Source of the DNA: Clostridium sp. M62/1 | GTDB lineage: Bacteria > Bacillota > Clostridia > Lachnospirales > Lachnospiraceae | Direction: 5' to 3' | Length of the DNA: 64,000 nucleotides | Assembly: GCF_020736365.1 (NCBI RefSeq) | Contig: NZ_CP085988.1 | Coordinates: 2,114,001 to 2,178,000, forward strand | In this document: in pieces, positions 43,173 to 52,325 of the stretch | How positions within the stretch are numbered: position 1 is the stretch's first letter | Layout of the letters: each line of letters begins with the position of its first letter | The notes under the pieces: generated by a model | What the model saw: only the letters and a program-made list of their open reading frames with translations | Told to the model about the DNA's origin: nothing | The model's database searches: none | Position numbers and translations under genes: made by a program

Positions 43173-44861
43173 ATGGGAATTAACAAACCGGATGACTACG
43201 CTGCCAGGCTGAAGAAAGCCAGGAGGAAAAGAAACGGAAAAGATCCGTTTAAATACTTTCTGATTGCAGCGGGATGTGTGATTGTGATCCTGCTCATTGT
43301 GCTGGCAGGCAAGATTGCAAAAGGAGGAAGGATTGAGCTGGGGACGAGACGCTCGGCTGACAGTTCGAACATTGAGGGAGTCTTCGAGAGCGCGGGGACG
43401 GATGAAACAGAGGCCGCAGCTTTAGAGGGCGAGCTGATGGAGGAGGACGAGGAGCAGAAGAAAATTGACGAGCAGAAGGCCTCCGTCGTAGAGTCCTACG
43501 AAAATCTGGGAATTGTCCAGGTAACCGGCTATCTGAATATGCGGGAGAGCCCGGATCAGAATGCGGACATTATCGGAAAACTGCTGGACGGAAGCGCCTG
43601 CGAGATTCTGGATGATTCCACAGAAGGATGGTATCAGGTTACTTCCGGCGGGCTGACCGGGTACATCAGCTCTGAATATGTGCTGACCGGGGAGGAGGCG
43701 AAGACAGCGGCCTTTGATCTGGTAGACGAGATGGCCGTGATCACGGCAGATAAGCTGAACGTGAGAAGCGAGCCGAATCAGGATGCTCAGGTGCTGGAAC
43801 AGGTGCTGAGAAATGAGCGCTACACCATAGAGGAGGAGCAGGACGGGTGGATCAAGATTCCGGCCGGCTATATTTCCTCCGAGTATGTGCAGCAGCGGTA
43901 TGCCCTCAATGAGGCGAGAAAGCTGGATCTGCGCACCATGGTTCTGAATATGTATGACAACATTGGTATTTCCAATGTGAACAATTATCTGAATATCAGA
44001 CAGGAGCCGAAGGAGGACGGAAAGATCATCGGTAAGATGACAAGCAAATCCGCCGGTGAAATCCTGGAGACCACGGAGGACGGAAAATGGTACAAGATTA
44101 AATCCGGCCCGGTAACAGGATATGTAAGCTCCGAGTACATTCTCACAGGACAGGCTGCCAAGGATGAGGCCCTGCAGGAGGCCAAACTGATGGCCATTGT
44201 CTCCACAGACAGACTGAATGCCAGAACAGAGCCGACGACGGACGCCCCCATCTGGACCCAGATTTCCAACAGTGAGAGGTATAATGTATTAAGCCAGCAG
44301 GACGGCTGGGTGGAAATCGAGCTGGATACAACCTCCGCCTACGTGGCGACCGAATATGTGGATGTGCGCTATGCATTAAACGAAGCCATTGAGTTCACTC
44401 CTATGGAGGAGAGCTCGGGAAGCTCCGGAGGCAAGGGAAGCTCCGGCACAGGCAGCTCGGGAAGCAAGGGAGGTTCCAGTTCAGGCACTACTTCCTCAAA
44501 GAGAACACAGATTGCCAACTATGCAACTCAGTTCCTGGGAAATCCATATGTATGGGGAGGCACCAGCCTTACAAACGGCGCCGACTGTTCCGGATTTACC
44601 ATGGCGGTTATGTCACACTTCGGTGTCAGCCTGCCGCACCACTCCGGTTCACAGGCAAGCTGCGGAAGAGCGATCTCTTCCTCGGAAAAGAGACCGGGCG
44701 ATCTGATCTTCTACACTGACAGCAGCGGAACGATCAACCATGTAGCTCTTTATATCGGCAATGGACAGGTAGTCCATGCATCCAACCCGAGCAGCGGAAT
44801 CAAGATCTCCAACTGGAATTACCGCACGCCTGCAAAGATTGTCAACGTGCTTGGAGACTAA
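43173..44861 (+). CDS. second SH3b / NlpC-P60 cell-wall hydrolase, paralogue of 41089
   Basis: A 562-residue paralogue with a short basic N-terminus, one membrane helix at about 27-48, four SH3 repeats, a Gly/Ser-rich linker at about 410-445 and a NlpC/P60 domain with C472 (GADCSGF), NHVALYIG and VVHAS. The third SH3 repeat shares the stretch KMTSKSAGEILETTEDGKW with the first protein, and DNA in this segment is nearly identical, suggesting gene duplication or conversion. The Gly/Ser linker is absent from the first copy. A bidirectional terminator follows. Confidence 0.93.
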   Translation: MGINKPDDYAARLKKARRKRNGKDPFKYFLIAAGCVIVILLIVLAGKIAKGGRIELGTRRSADSSNIEGVFESAGTDETEAAALEGELMEEDEEQKKIDEQKASVVESYENLGIVQVTGYLNMRESPDQNADIIGKLLDGSACEILDDSTEGWYQVTSGGLTGYISSEYVLTGEEAKTAAFDLVDEMAVITADKLNVRSEPNQDAQVLEQVLRNERYTIEEEQDGWIKIPAGYISSEYVQQRYALNEARKLDLRTMVLNMYDNIGISNVNNYLNIRQEPKEDGKIIGKMTSKSAGEILETTEDGKWYKIKSGPVTGYVSSEYILTGQAAKDEALQEAKLMAIVSTDRLNARTEPTTDAPIWTQISNSERYNVLSQQDGWVEIELDTTSAYVATEYVDVRYALNEAIEFTPMEESSGSSGGKGSSGTGSSGSKGGSSSGTTSSKRTQIANYATQFLGNPYVWGGTSLTNGADCSGFTMAVMSHFGVSLPHHSGSQASCGRAISSSEKRPGDLIFYTDSSGTINHVALYIGNGQVVHASNPSSGIKISNWNYRTPAKIVNVLGD

Positions 44862-44940
44862 AGGAAAAGAAGCTGAGAGAGAAGACAGGCAGCAGAGCGG
44901 CAAAAGACGCAAAGCTGAAAGAGAATATGCAGAAAAGAGA

Positions 44941-44969
44941 GAAGCCGGAGCTTTTTTAGCTCCGGCTTC
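44941..44969. terminator. bidirectional terminator between convergent genes
   Basis: A perfect 12-bp stem GAAGCCGGAGCT/AGCTCCGGCTTC (44941-44952 with 44958-44969), loop TTTTT, between the + strand hydrolase and the minus strand citC-like gene. T-rich on the + strand and A-rich upstream, as expected for use from both sides. Confidence 0.75.
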
Positions 44970-44991
44970 TTCAGTTACAGCAGACGGTTTC

Positions 44992-46104
44992 TTAATAATG
45001 CCTGACCTGTGCAGCGCTCTGAATAGCCTGGATGACGGGGGCTGCCTCAGGGGAGAGCAGGTAGCGCAGAGTGGTTTCCGGCACAAGGCTCTGAAGCTCT
45101 TGAAACCGGCCTTCCTTGATCAGGCTCCTGACCTGGGATGCGCTCACAGGAGCCCCTTCGCTTTCCAGGCGGGGCAGGATCACAAGGCGGCAGCCTTTTC
45201 CCGCCTTTTCCTGACACCGTGATTCTTCCAGAAGAACCTCGTTGTAGATTCCGGTTACATGGCTGAGGGGTTCATCTCCTACGAAGCGGACAGAAATGGA
45301 GAGAGCATCGGCGATAGAGGAAAACAGCTCTGCGTCAAGCCTGGCGTGGGAACGTATGGCACTCTCCTCGTCCTGCAGAAAATAGGAGGGAAAGGTGGCG
45401 TTTGAGATCAGATAGCTGCCTGTGGAATGAAAGATCACATTGCCCAGGCGGGAGCATCCCTCCTTTACCAGCCGGTACCGGACAGAAAAGGGGAAGAGGG
45501 ACACATCCTCTGACACTACAAACACATGCAGGACGCCGCAGGAGGAGCTGGCCTGCTTAAGCAGATACTGATGCCCCAGCGTAAAGGGGTTGGCATTCAG
45601 GACAACGGCTCCGGCGGGCAGCTGCTCTCCAGGTTTCTGAAAAGCCTGCGTCTGTGCCGGAAGATCCGCGAGGGCTTCCTTTGTCTCCCTGACCAGATTC
45701 TCCAGATAGCCCTTAAAGCCGCTGCGCCGGTTTTCCATAAACACGGCCTCCCCTCTGGCCCGTGCAATTTCGTAAAAGCCAAGGCTCTCAAAAAAGGCGG
45801 CTTTGCTGTACTTTGTGTATAAAAAAAGGCGGATGTTCCCCCTTCTGTACTGAAAATCCACAAGGTGGGTGACAAGCTGGTTTAACAGCCCCTCTCCCTG
45901 AAAGGCGGAATCCACCGCCATGCAGCGCAGTGTGCTGCCGAAGCAGGCTCCTGCGGCTGCCAGGTGATAGTCCTCATCATAGAGCCCGGCAATGTAGTCA
46001 AGATTTTTATCTCTCCGAATCCCCTCTTTTCGCAGCAGAGAGTCGAACTGAGCCAGAGCACGGCTGTCTGTCTGGCGGATTTCGCTGATCTGGTATTCTG
46101 CCAT
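44992..46104 (-). CDS. [citrate (pro-3S)-lyase] ligase-like protein (CitC family)
   Basis: A 370-residue protein read leftward from ATG 46102-46104 behind GGGAGA. Residues 1-125 are a GNAT acetyltransferase-like domain (MAVDSAFQGEGLLNQLVTHL). Residues 150-350 are a cytidylyltransferase-like fold with the nucleotidyl motif NANPFTLGHQYLL and APVSASQVRSLI. CitC acetylates the prosthetic group of citrate lyase. No citD/E/F/G gene is nearby, so this is an orphan and its substrate could be another acyl-carrier or phosphopantetheine group. Confidence 0.85.
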   Translation of the reverse strand: MAEYQISEIRQTDSRALAQFDSLLRKEGIRRDKNLDYIAGLYDEDYHLAAAGACFGSTLRCMAVDSAFQGEGLLNQLVTHLVDFQYRRGNIRLFLYTKYSKAAFFESLGFYEIARARGEAVFMENRRSGFKGYLENLVRETKEALADLPAQTQAFQKPGEQLPAGAVVLNANPFTLGHQYLLKQASSSCGVLHVFVVSEDVSLFPFSVRYRLVKEGCSRLGNVIFHSTGSYLISNATFPSYFLQDEESAIRSHARLDAELFSSIADALSISVRFVGDEPLSHVTGIYNEVLLEESRCQEKAGKGCRLVILPRLESEGAPVSASQVRSLIKEGRFQELQSLVPETTLRYLLSPEAAPVIQAIQSAAQVRHY

Positions 46105-46378
46105 GGTTATCTCCCTTCTTTAAAGCTGTTTCTTCCTATTATATCGGAATCTTCTGAAAAGATCGAATATGAAAATTCCTATGCCTCCCATAAGAAAAGC
46201 TGCAGTATACCTGACGTCATCTGGGAATAAAAAAAATTCTGCGGGGAAGAATAATCCGGAAAAGCTGAGGCAGCAGAAGTCTCGCTTCAGCTTAGAAGGC
46301 TGAGAGGAAAAAGGATGCTGTAATTGAAAAACAGGCCAGCTCCATTCAGCTGAAGAAAACAAAAATGGAGGGATGGAA

Positions 46379-47167
46379 ATGGACTACTTAAACGAGAGGG
46401 AAACTATCTGCCTGCCGAGCAGAAAAGAGGGCAGAGAGAGGATGCGGGCGCAGGATTCGTCCGTTTCAGATTCAGAGGAGAGGAGCAGCCTGGACGAACA
46501 GCTGAAAACAGAGGAGGAGCGGATACAGGAAACGGGACAGGTGCTCTTAAGCGACAACAGGAGAAAGAACAGAATTCACCTGCTCTCTGTGATAGGGGAG
46601 ATCGAGGGACATGAGAATCTGTCCAGCAATACGAAGACTACGAAGTACGAGCATATTCTGCCAAAGCTTGCGGAGATTGAGGATGACGATCAGGTGGACG
46701 GGATGCTGATCCTGATCAACACGGTGGGAGGGGATGTGAGCTGCGGCCTGGCTCTGGCGGAGATGATCGCATCTCTCAGCCGGCCTACGGTGTCCCTGGT
46801 CATCGGGGACAGCCATTCCATCGGAGTGCCCCTGGCTGTGGCTTCCGACTATTCCTTTATTGTGCCTACGGGAACCATGATGATCCATCCGGTTCGGATG
46901 ACGGGTATGGTCATCGGAGCAGTTCAGACCTATGACTATTTTGAGATGATACAGGATCGGATTCTGAGCTTTGTGTCAGAGCATGCAAGGATTGCCTATG
47001 ACCAGCTGAAAGGGCTGATGCTGAACACGAAGATGCTGACCAAGGATCTGGGAACAGTCCTGGTGGGCGAGGAGGCAGTGAAGGAAGGACTGATCGATGA
47101 GGTTGGAGGAATCCATGAAGCATTGACAAAATTGAATGAATTAATTGAAAAAAAGAAAAAATTTTAA
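46379..47167 (+). CDS. tepA: ClpP-like serine protease TepA
   Basis: About 262 residues. The ClpP/crotonase-like fold shows GGDVSCGLALAEMIA, VIGDSHSIGVPLAVAS (nucleophile Ser region) and MMIHPVRMTGMVIGA (catalytic His region), and ends EVGGIHEAL. A 60-residue charged N-terminus precedes it. ATG 46379 fits GGAGGG at 46367-46372; ATG 46373 overlaps that site. The tepA-ftsK/spoIIIE neighbourhood is conserved in Firmicutes, where TepA has been linked to protein translocation. Nothing supportable lies in 46105-46378 apart from the minus-strand promoter region of citC. Confidence 0.88.
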   Translation: MDYLNERETICLPSRKEGRERMRAQDSSVSDSEERSSLDEQLKTEEERIQETGQVLLSDNRRKNRIHLLSVIGEIEGHENLSSNTKTTKYEHILPKLAEIEDDDQVDGMLILINTVGGDVSCGLALAEMIASLSRPTVSLVIGDSHSIGVPLAVASDYSFIVPTGTMMIHPVRMTGMVIGAVQTYDYFEMIQDRILSFVSEHARIAYDQLKGLMLNTKMLTKDLGTVLVGEEAVKEGLIDEVGGIHEALTKLNELIEKKKKF

Positions 47168-47171
47168 TGCG

Positions 47172-47200
47172 TTGCATTTTCGCCTAAATTTATGTATACT
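47172..47200 (+). promoter_or_regulatory. promoter of ftsK
   Basis: TTGCAT (47172-47177), 17-base spacer, TATACT (47195-47200), 120 bases before the GTG start. Confidence 0.65.
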
Positions 47201-47320
47201 TATTTAAGCGTGTGAGCATTCACAGAAGAGAGCCGCAGCAAATTGGCTCGGTTTCCCGAAAATGCTGCAGTCTGGAGCAGAGGGAAATGATAAAGAAATA
47301 GAATCTGGAGGCTTAGATAA

Positions 47321-50300
47321 GTGGCAGGTACGAGCAGGAAACGACAGGAGACATCAGAAAGTCCAAGATCGAGAGCGAAAAACAGCAGAGGGCGGGCGGG
47401 ATCGTCCGGCCGGGAAAGCTCTGCAAAAACAGATAGAAAGACAGGAAAGAAAACAGGAGGGAGCGGAGCCAGAGGCTCTTCCTCCAAAACAGACTCAGGA
47501 GCCAGGGGGACAAGCCGCCGAAAGGGAGCGCAGCAGGAACCGGAGGAAAACAGTTTTATTGTGACAGAAGTGGCGATTATCGCTGTATTTGCGGTATCGG
47601 TGCTTCTGTTTTTGAGCAATTTTCACCTTTGCGGCGTGGTGGGCGATTTCTGCCGGGAGGCCATGTTGGGAATATTCGGAAAGCTGGGGTATGTGTTCCC
47701 CGTCCTTCTGTGCGTGGGAAGCTGTTTTTATGCTTCCAACAGGGGAAACAGGAGAGCCGCGATCAAGCTGGCGGCCTCCGTGCTGACCTTAGTTGCCCTC
47801 TGCGGTCTGGCCCAGATGATCTTTGGCGGAGGCTACGCAAAAGAGCTGGGACTTCTCGACTATTTTAAGCAGGATGCAGTTTCAGGAAAGTGCGGCGGCC
47901 TTGTGGGAGGCGCCCTTGTTCTGCTGCTGGGGTCTACGGTGGGAACCATCGGCGCATACCTTATTCTGCTGGTTCTGTTTGCCATCGGCGTGGTGTGCAT
48001 TACGGAGAAATCCCTGGTGGGAGCTGTGAAAAAGGGAAGCGGGCGTGCCTACAGGTATGCGAGAGATGATATGGACCGCCGTCTGGAGCTCTATGAGGAA
48101 AGACGGGAGGAGCGCAGGGAAGAGCGCAGGCGCATGAGGGAGGAGAAGGCCCGGGGCATTGACCTGGATGCCGTTACCCTCACAGGCTATCCGGAGCATA
48201 TGGACTACGGCGGTGATCAGGAAGAGGAGTACGAAGGACGGGCAGACAGATACAGCCCTGAATATGAAGAGGAATATGACTCTGAATACGGCCGAGGCTA
48301 TGAAGAGGAGCCGGAGGATTACATCCTGGAGCCGGAGGAACGGGAACCTTTAGATTCGGCCGATATTTTCCGGGGAAGTATTACCATGCCGGGGCAGCAG
48401 GCGGACAGGCCGGCAGCTTTCGGCGGAGTGGAGGCCTTCTCGGAGAAGAACGGAAAGCCGGACAGGGAGACAGACTCTTACATACAGGAGGAAGAGAAGG
48501 AAAACGCCTTCAGGCCGCTAAAAGGCAGCGAAAGACAGGAGGCCTGGGAAGAGAGAGAGGATATTCCGTCCTTTGAACCAGAAGAGAAAACGCGCCCCGG
48601 CCATGAGGAGTCCGGAGAGAGAGAGAGAAAGGAAGCCAGTTCAAGGCCTCTGATGAGTCGGAGAAAGGATTCTCCTCATGCCAGGGAATTATTTAAGGAG
48701 ATGCAGGAAAACGAGGCGGAGAATTTCCAGGATGATACAGTCACTTCATACCCGGATGCCCGTTATCAGGACACTCCGGCCAGAGAGGAAGCGCTTTTAA
48801 AGAGTATCTATGCAGACAGAGACACCAGAACCTTCGCTGAGATGAGTATTGCGGACGATACCCTATATTCCGGCGGGGAGGATGTCTGCTACGAACCGAT
48901 AGACGAAGAACCGGAAAGCAGCAGAGAAGAGGAGACAGACTTTGACAGCGGGGATCTGGCCGGAAGGGATGCGCTCTTCGCTGTCCGGGATCATCTGAGC
49001 CGGGAGAACGAAGAGGAGAAGTCTGACGGGGCCGCGCCACAGCCGCGCACTACCTTTTTCATTCCGGAGGAAGCAGAGCCGGTGGTTACGGCATCCGGCA
49101 AGGTGATAGAGACAGACACAGAGGAGATCCGAAAAACCATCGAAAAGAAGCGGGCGGAATACAGCCGCATCCCGGATGAAGAACTGAGTGTCCGGGAGCA
49201 GATGGATCGCAGAAAGAGCAGGGAAGCTGCGGCGCCGCCAAAGAAAGAGCCGGAGAAAAAGCCGTATGTCTTTCCTCCGCTTGATCTCTTAAAGAAGGGA
49301 AAACCCCTGGCGGGACGCTCCGAGCAGGTGTATAAGGATACCGCTATCAAGCTGCAGCAGACCCTGAGAAACTTCGGCGTCGGTGTTACAGTTACCAATA
49401 TCAGCTGCGGGCCGGCTGTCACCAGATATGAGCTGCACCCGGAACAGGGTGTTAAGGTCAGCAAGATCGTGTCCCTGTCCGACGACATCAAGCTCAACCT
49501 GGCTGCCGCGGACATCCGAATCGAGGCTCCCATTCCGGGCAAGGCGGCAGTGGGAATCGAGGTTCCGAACAAGGAAACGGAAACAGTGCTTTTAAGAGAT
49601 CTTCTGGAATCAGAGGAATTCAAGCGGGCGTCCTCCAAGCTGTCCTTTGCAGTGGGAAAAGACATTGCGGGGCAGACAGTTGTGACCGATATTGCAAAAA
49701 TGCCTCACCTCCTGATCGCGGGAGCCACAGGCTCCGGTAAGTCCGTCTGCATCAATACGCTGATTATGAGCGTGATCTATAAGGCGGATCCGGAGGATGT
49801 GAAGCTGATCATGATCGACCCGAAGGTGGTGGAGTTAAGCGTATACAATGGAATCCCCCACCTTCTGATTCCGGTAGTCACAGACCCGAAGAAGGCCTCC
49901 AGCGCCCTCAACTGGGCAGTGGCCGAGATGACAGAGCGCTACCAGAAATTTGCAAAGTACAATGTCCGTGACCTGAAGGGCTACAATGAAAAAATCAAAT
50001 CCATTGAGGATATTGAGGACGAAAACAAGCCGAAAAAGCTGCCGCAGATTATCATTATCGTGGATGAGCTTGCCGATCTGATGATGGTGGCTCCGGGAGA
50101 GGTGGAGGATGCCATCTGCCGTCTGGCCCAGCTTGCAAGGGCAGCCGGAATCCACCTGGTAATCGCTACCCAGAGACCGTCTGTCAATGTCATCACCGGA
50201 CTGATCAAGGCAAACATTCCGTCAAGAATTGCCTTTTCTGTGTCCTCCGGCGTGGATTCCAGGACGATCATCGATATGAACGGGGCCGAGAAGCTCCTGG

Positions 50301-50719
50301 GGAAGGGCGATATGCTCTTCTATCCTCAGGGAATCCAGAAGCCTCAGCGTGTCCAGGGCGCCTTTGTATCTGACCAGGAGGTCTCCAGAGTTGTGGAGTT
50401 TCTGGCAGAGCAGGGGATGACTACAGAGTACGATCCCGAGGTGGAAAAGAAGATGAATGCTCCGGCAGCCGGGGCAGGGCCTGACGGCGCAAATGACAGA
50501 GATGCCTATTTTGAGCAGGCGGCCAGGTTTATTATTGAGAAGGACAAGGCTTCCATCGGAATGCTTCAGAGGATGTTAAAGATCGGATTTAACCGGGCGG
50601 CCCGCATCATGGATCAGCTGGCTGAGGCCGGAGTAGTGGGAGAGGATGAAGGCACGAAGCCGCGGAAGGTTCTGATGAGCATGGAGCAGTTCGAGGAGCT
50701 CCTGGAGCAGGGCTACTAG
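47321..50719 (+). CDS. ftsK: DNA translocase FtsK/SpoIIIE
   Basis: An 1132-residue dsDNA pump for clearing chromosomes through the septum. The basic, Ser-rich N-terminus (residues 1-75) precedes four membrane helices (75-235), then a very long acidic/Arg-rich linker (235-650). The motor has the FtsK alpha/beta region (PGKAAVGIEVPNKE) and Walker A GATGSGKSV at 801-809, Walker B IIIVDELADLMMVAPGEVED and the RPSVNVITGLIKANIP segment. A winged-helix gamma domain (RAARIMDQLAEAGVVG) closes the protein. GTG 47321 is used, with GGAGG upstream. Linker length is above average. Confidence 0.97.
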   Translation: MAGTSRKRQETSESPRSRAKNSRGRAGSSGRESSAKTDRKTGKKTGGSGARGSSSKTDSGARGTSRRKGAQQEPEENSFIVTEVAIIAVFAVSVLLFLSNFHLCGVVGDFCREAMLGIFGKLGYVFPVLLCVGSCFYASNRGNRRAAIKLAASVLTLVALCGLAQMIFGGGYAKELGLLDYFKQDAVSGKCGGLVGGALVLLLGSTVGTIGAYLILLVLFAIGVVCITEKSLVGAVKKGSGRAYRYARDDMDRRLELYEERREERREERRRMREEKARGIDLDAVTLTGYPEHMDYGGDQEEEYEGRADRYSPEYEEEYDSEYGRGYEEEPEDYILEPEEREPLDSADIFRGSITMPGQQADRPAAFGGVEAFSEKNGKPDRETDSYIQEEEKENAFRPLKGSERQEAWEEREDIPSFEPEEKTRPGHEESGERERKEASSRPLMSRRKDSPHARELFKEMQENEAENFQDDTVTSYPDARYQDTPAREEALLKSIYADRDTRTFAEMSIADDTLYSGGEDVCYEPIDEEPESSREEETDFDSGDLAGRDALFAVRDHLSRENEEEKSDGAAPQPRTTFFIPEEAEPVVTASGKVIETDTEEIRKTIEKKRAEYSRIPDEELSVREQMDRRKSREAAAPPKKEPEKKPYVFPPLDLLKKGKPLAGRSEQVYKDTAIKLQQTLRNFGVGVTVTNISCGPAVTRYELHPEQGVKVSKIVSLSDDIKLNLAAADIRIEAPIPGKAAVGIEVPNKETETVLLRDLLESEEFKRASSKLSFAVGKDIAGQTVVTDIAKMPHLLIAGATGSGKSVCINTLIMSVIYKADPEDVKLIMIDPKVVELSVYNGIPHLLIPVVTDPKKASSALNWAVAEMTERYQKFAKYNVRDLKGYNEKIKSIEDIEDENKPKKLPQIIIIVDELADLMMVAPGEVEDAICRLAQLARAAGIHLVIATQRPSVNVITGLIKANIPSRIAFSVSSGVDSRTIIDMNGAEKLLGKGDMLFYPQGIQKPQRVQGAFVSDQEVSRVVEFLAEQGMTTEYDPEVEKKMNAPAAGAGPDGANDRDAYFEQAARFIIEKDKASIGMLQRMLKIGFNRAARIMDQLAEAGVVGEDEGTKPRKVLMSMEQFEELLEQGY

Positions 50720-50790
50720 GTTTATAGAATATCATTCACACGTGCGCCTTATGAGGCATTCCCGCGTATGATAAAAAGGGAGGAAAAAAG

Positions 50791-52254
50791 ATGTTTTGCG
50801 ACTGGTTAAAGGAACTGAAATATGAGCTGGTTCAGGGAGAGCTGGATGTGCCGGCAGAGGATGTGGTCTACGATTCCAGGAAGGCCGGAAAGGATACGGT
50901 TTTTGTCTGCATGAAGGGGACCAATGTGGATTCTCACGACTTCATCCCCGATGTTCTGAAGGCAGGGACAAAGATCCTGGTGGTTGAGAGGGAGGTTTCT
51001 GAAATTCCGGAGGATGTGACGGTTATTCGGGTGGAGAACGGACGGAATGCCCTGGCTCTCCTCTCAGCCGCCCGCTTTGGCTATCCGGCAGGGAAGATGG
51101 TCACCATCGGTGTGACGGGCACAAAGGGAAAAACTACCACTACCTACATGATTAAATCCATTCTGGAGGCCTGCGGAAAAAAGGTGGGTCTGATCGGCAC
51201 AAACGGGGCAGTGATCGGAGACAAACACTATGCCACAAAAAATACCACCCCTGAGTCCTATCTGCTGGAGCAGTATTTCGATGAGATGGTGAAGGCCGGC
51301 TGTGAATACATGGTGATGGAGGTCTCCTCACAGAGCTATCTGATGCACCGGGTGGACGGCCTGACCTTCGACTACGGCCTGTTCTTAAATATCTCCAATG
51401 ATCATATCGGTCCGGGAGAGCACGCAGATTTTGAGGAGTACCTTCACTATAAGAAGCAGCTCTTAAAGAACTGCAAGACGGCCATTGTCAATGAGGATGA
51501 CGAGCATTTTGAGGAGATCATAAGGGGAGCCCAGGCCAAAATCCACACCTTTTCCCTTGAGCGGCCGGCAGACTTTGAGGCTTCCGGCATCCGCTATGTG
51601 TCGGGAAGCGACTTTGTGGGCCTTGTGTTCCAGGTGATGGGAAATTATGAGATGGAGGTCAAGGTGAACGTGCCGGGACGCTTTAATGCAGCCAACGCCC
51701 TGGCATCCGTTGCCCTGTGCAGCTTCTTAGATCTTCCGAAGCCGAAGGTGGCCCATGGGCTTGAACATTTAAAGATTGACGGCAGGATGGAGATCGTCTA
51801 CAAGTCCTCCAAGATGACGGTGATTGTGGACTACGCCCACAACGCAGTCAGCATGGAGAGCCTGCTTAAAACCCTCCGGGATTATAAGCCGAAACGCCTG
51901 GTCTGCGTCTTCGGATGCGGCGGAAACCGGGCCAAGGAGAGGCGGTATTCCATGGGAGAGATCGGCGGAAATCTGGCAGATTTCTGCATTATCACAGAGG
52001 ACAATTCCAGATATGAGGATGTGAATGACATCCTGACGGATATTAAGGTAGGGCTTTCCATGACAAGCGGAACGTATATCGAGATCCCGGACAGGAGAAG
52101 GGCCATTGAATTTGCCATCTCCCATGCCCATGACGGGGATATGATCGCCATTATCGGAAAGGGACACGAGGACTACCAGGAGATCCGGGGTGTCCGCTAT
52201 CCCTTCTTAGACAGGCAGGTAGTGCTGGAGACGGTTGAGAAGCTGGGACTGTAG
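50791..52254 (+). CDS. murE: UDP-N-acetylmuramoyl-tripeptide synthetase MurE
   Basis: A 487-residue Mur ligase adding the third stem-peptide residue. The P-loop is GTKGKTTTTYM starting at G110; TTPESYLLEQ, EVSSQSYLMHRVDGL (carbamylated-Lys region) and HFNAANALAS-type LNA motif follow. The substrate-recognition motif reads EDNSRYED: the DNxR of meso-diaminopimelate enzymes is kept with Ser for Pro, which points to DAP rather than lysine. AAAGGGAGG precedes the ATG. It is followed by murF 71 bases on. Confidence 0.95.
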   Translation: MFCDWLKELKYELVQGELDVPAEDVVYDSRKAGKDTVFVCMKGTNVDSHDFIPDVLKAGTKILVVEREVSEIPEDVTVIRVENGRNALALLSAARFGYPAGKMVTIGVTGTKGKTTTTYMIKSILEACGKKVGLIGTNGAVIGDKHYATKNTTPESYLLEQYFDEMVKAGCEYMVMEVSSQSYLMHRVDGLTFDYGLFLNISNDHIGPGEHADFEEYLHYKKQLLKNCKTAIVNEDDEHFEEIIRGAQAKIHTFSLERPADFEASGIRYVSGSDFVGLVFQVMGNYEMEVKVNVPGRFNAANALASVALCSFLDLPKPKVAHGLEHLKIDGRMEIVYKSSKMTVIVDYAHNAVSMESLLKTLRDYKPKRLVCVFGCGGNRAKERRYSMGEIGGNLADFCIITEDNSRYEDVNDILTDIKVGLSMTSGTYIEIPDRRRAIEFAISHAHDGDMIAIIGKGHEDYQEIRGVRYPFLDRQVVLETVEKLGL

Positions 52255-52267
52255 GCGGATTTATGAG

Positions 52268-52292
52268 GCTCTGCCCGGAAACCCGGCAGAGT
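52268..52292 (+). terminator. hairpin between murE and murF
   Basis: GCTCTGCC (52268-52275) pairs with GGCAGAG (52285-52291), followed by TCTTTACA. Weak; may only reduce readthrough. Confidence 0.3.
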
Positions 52293-52325
52293 CTTTACAG
52301 GTTATGATACAGGATGGTAGAAGCG

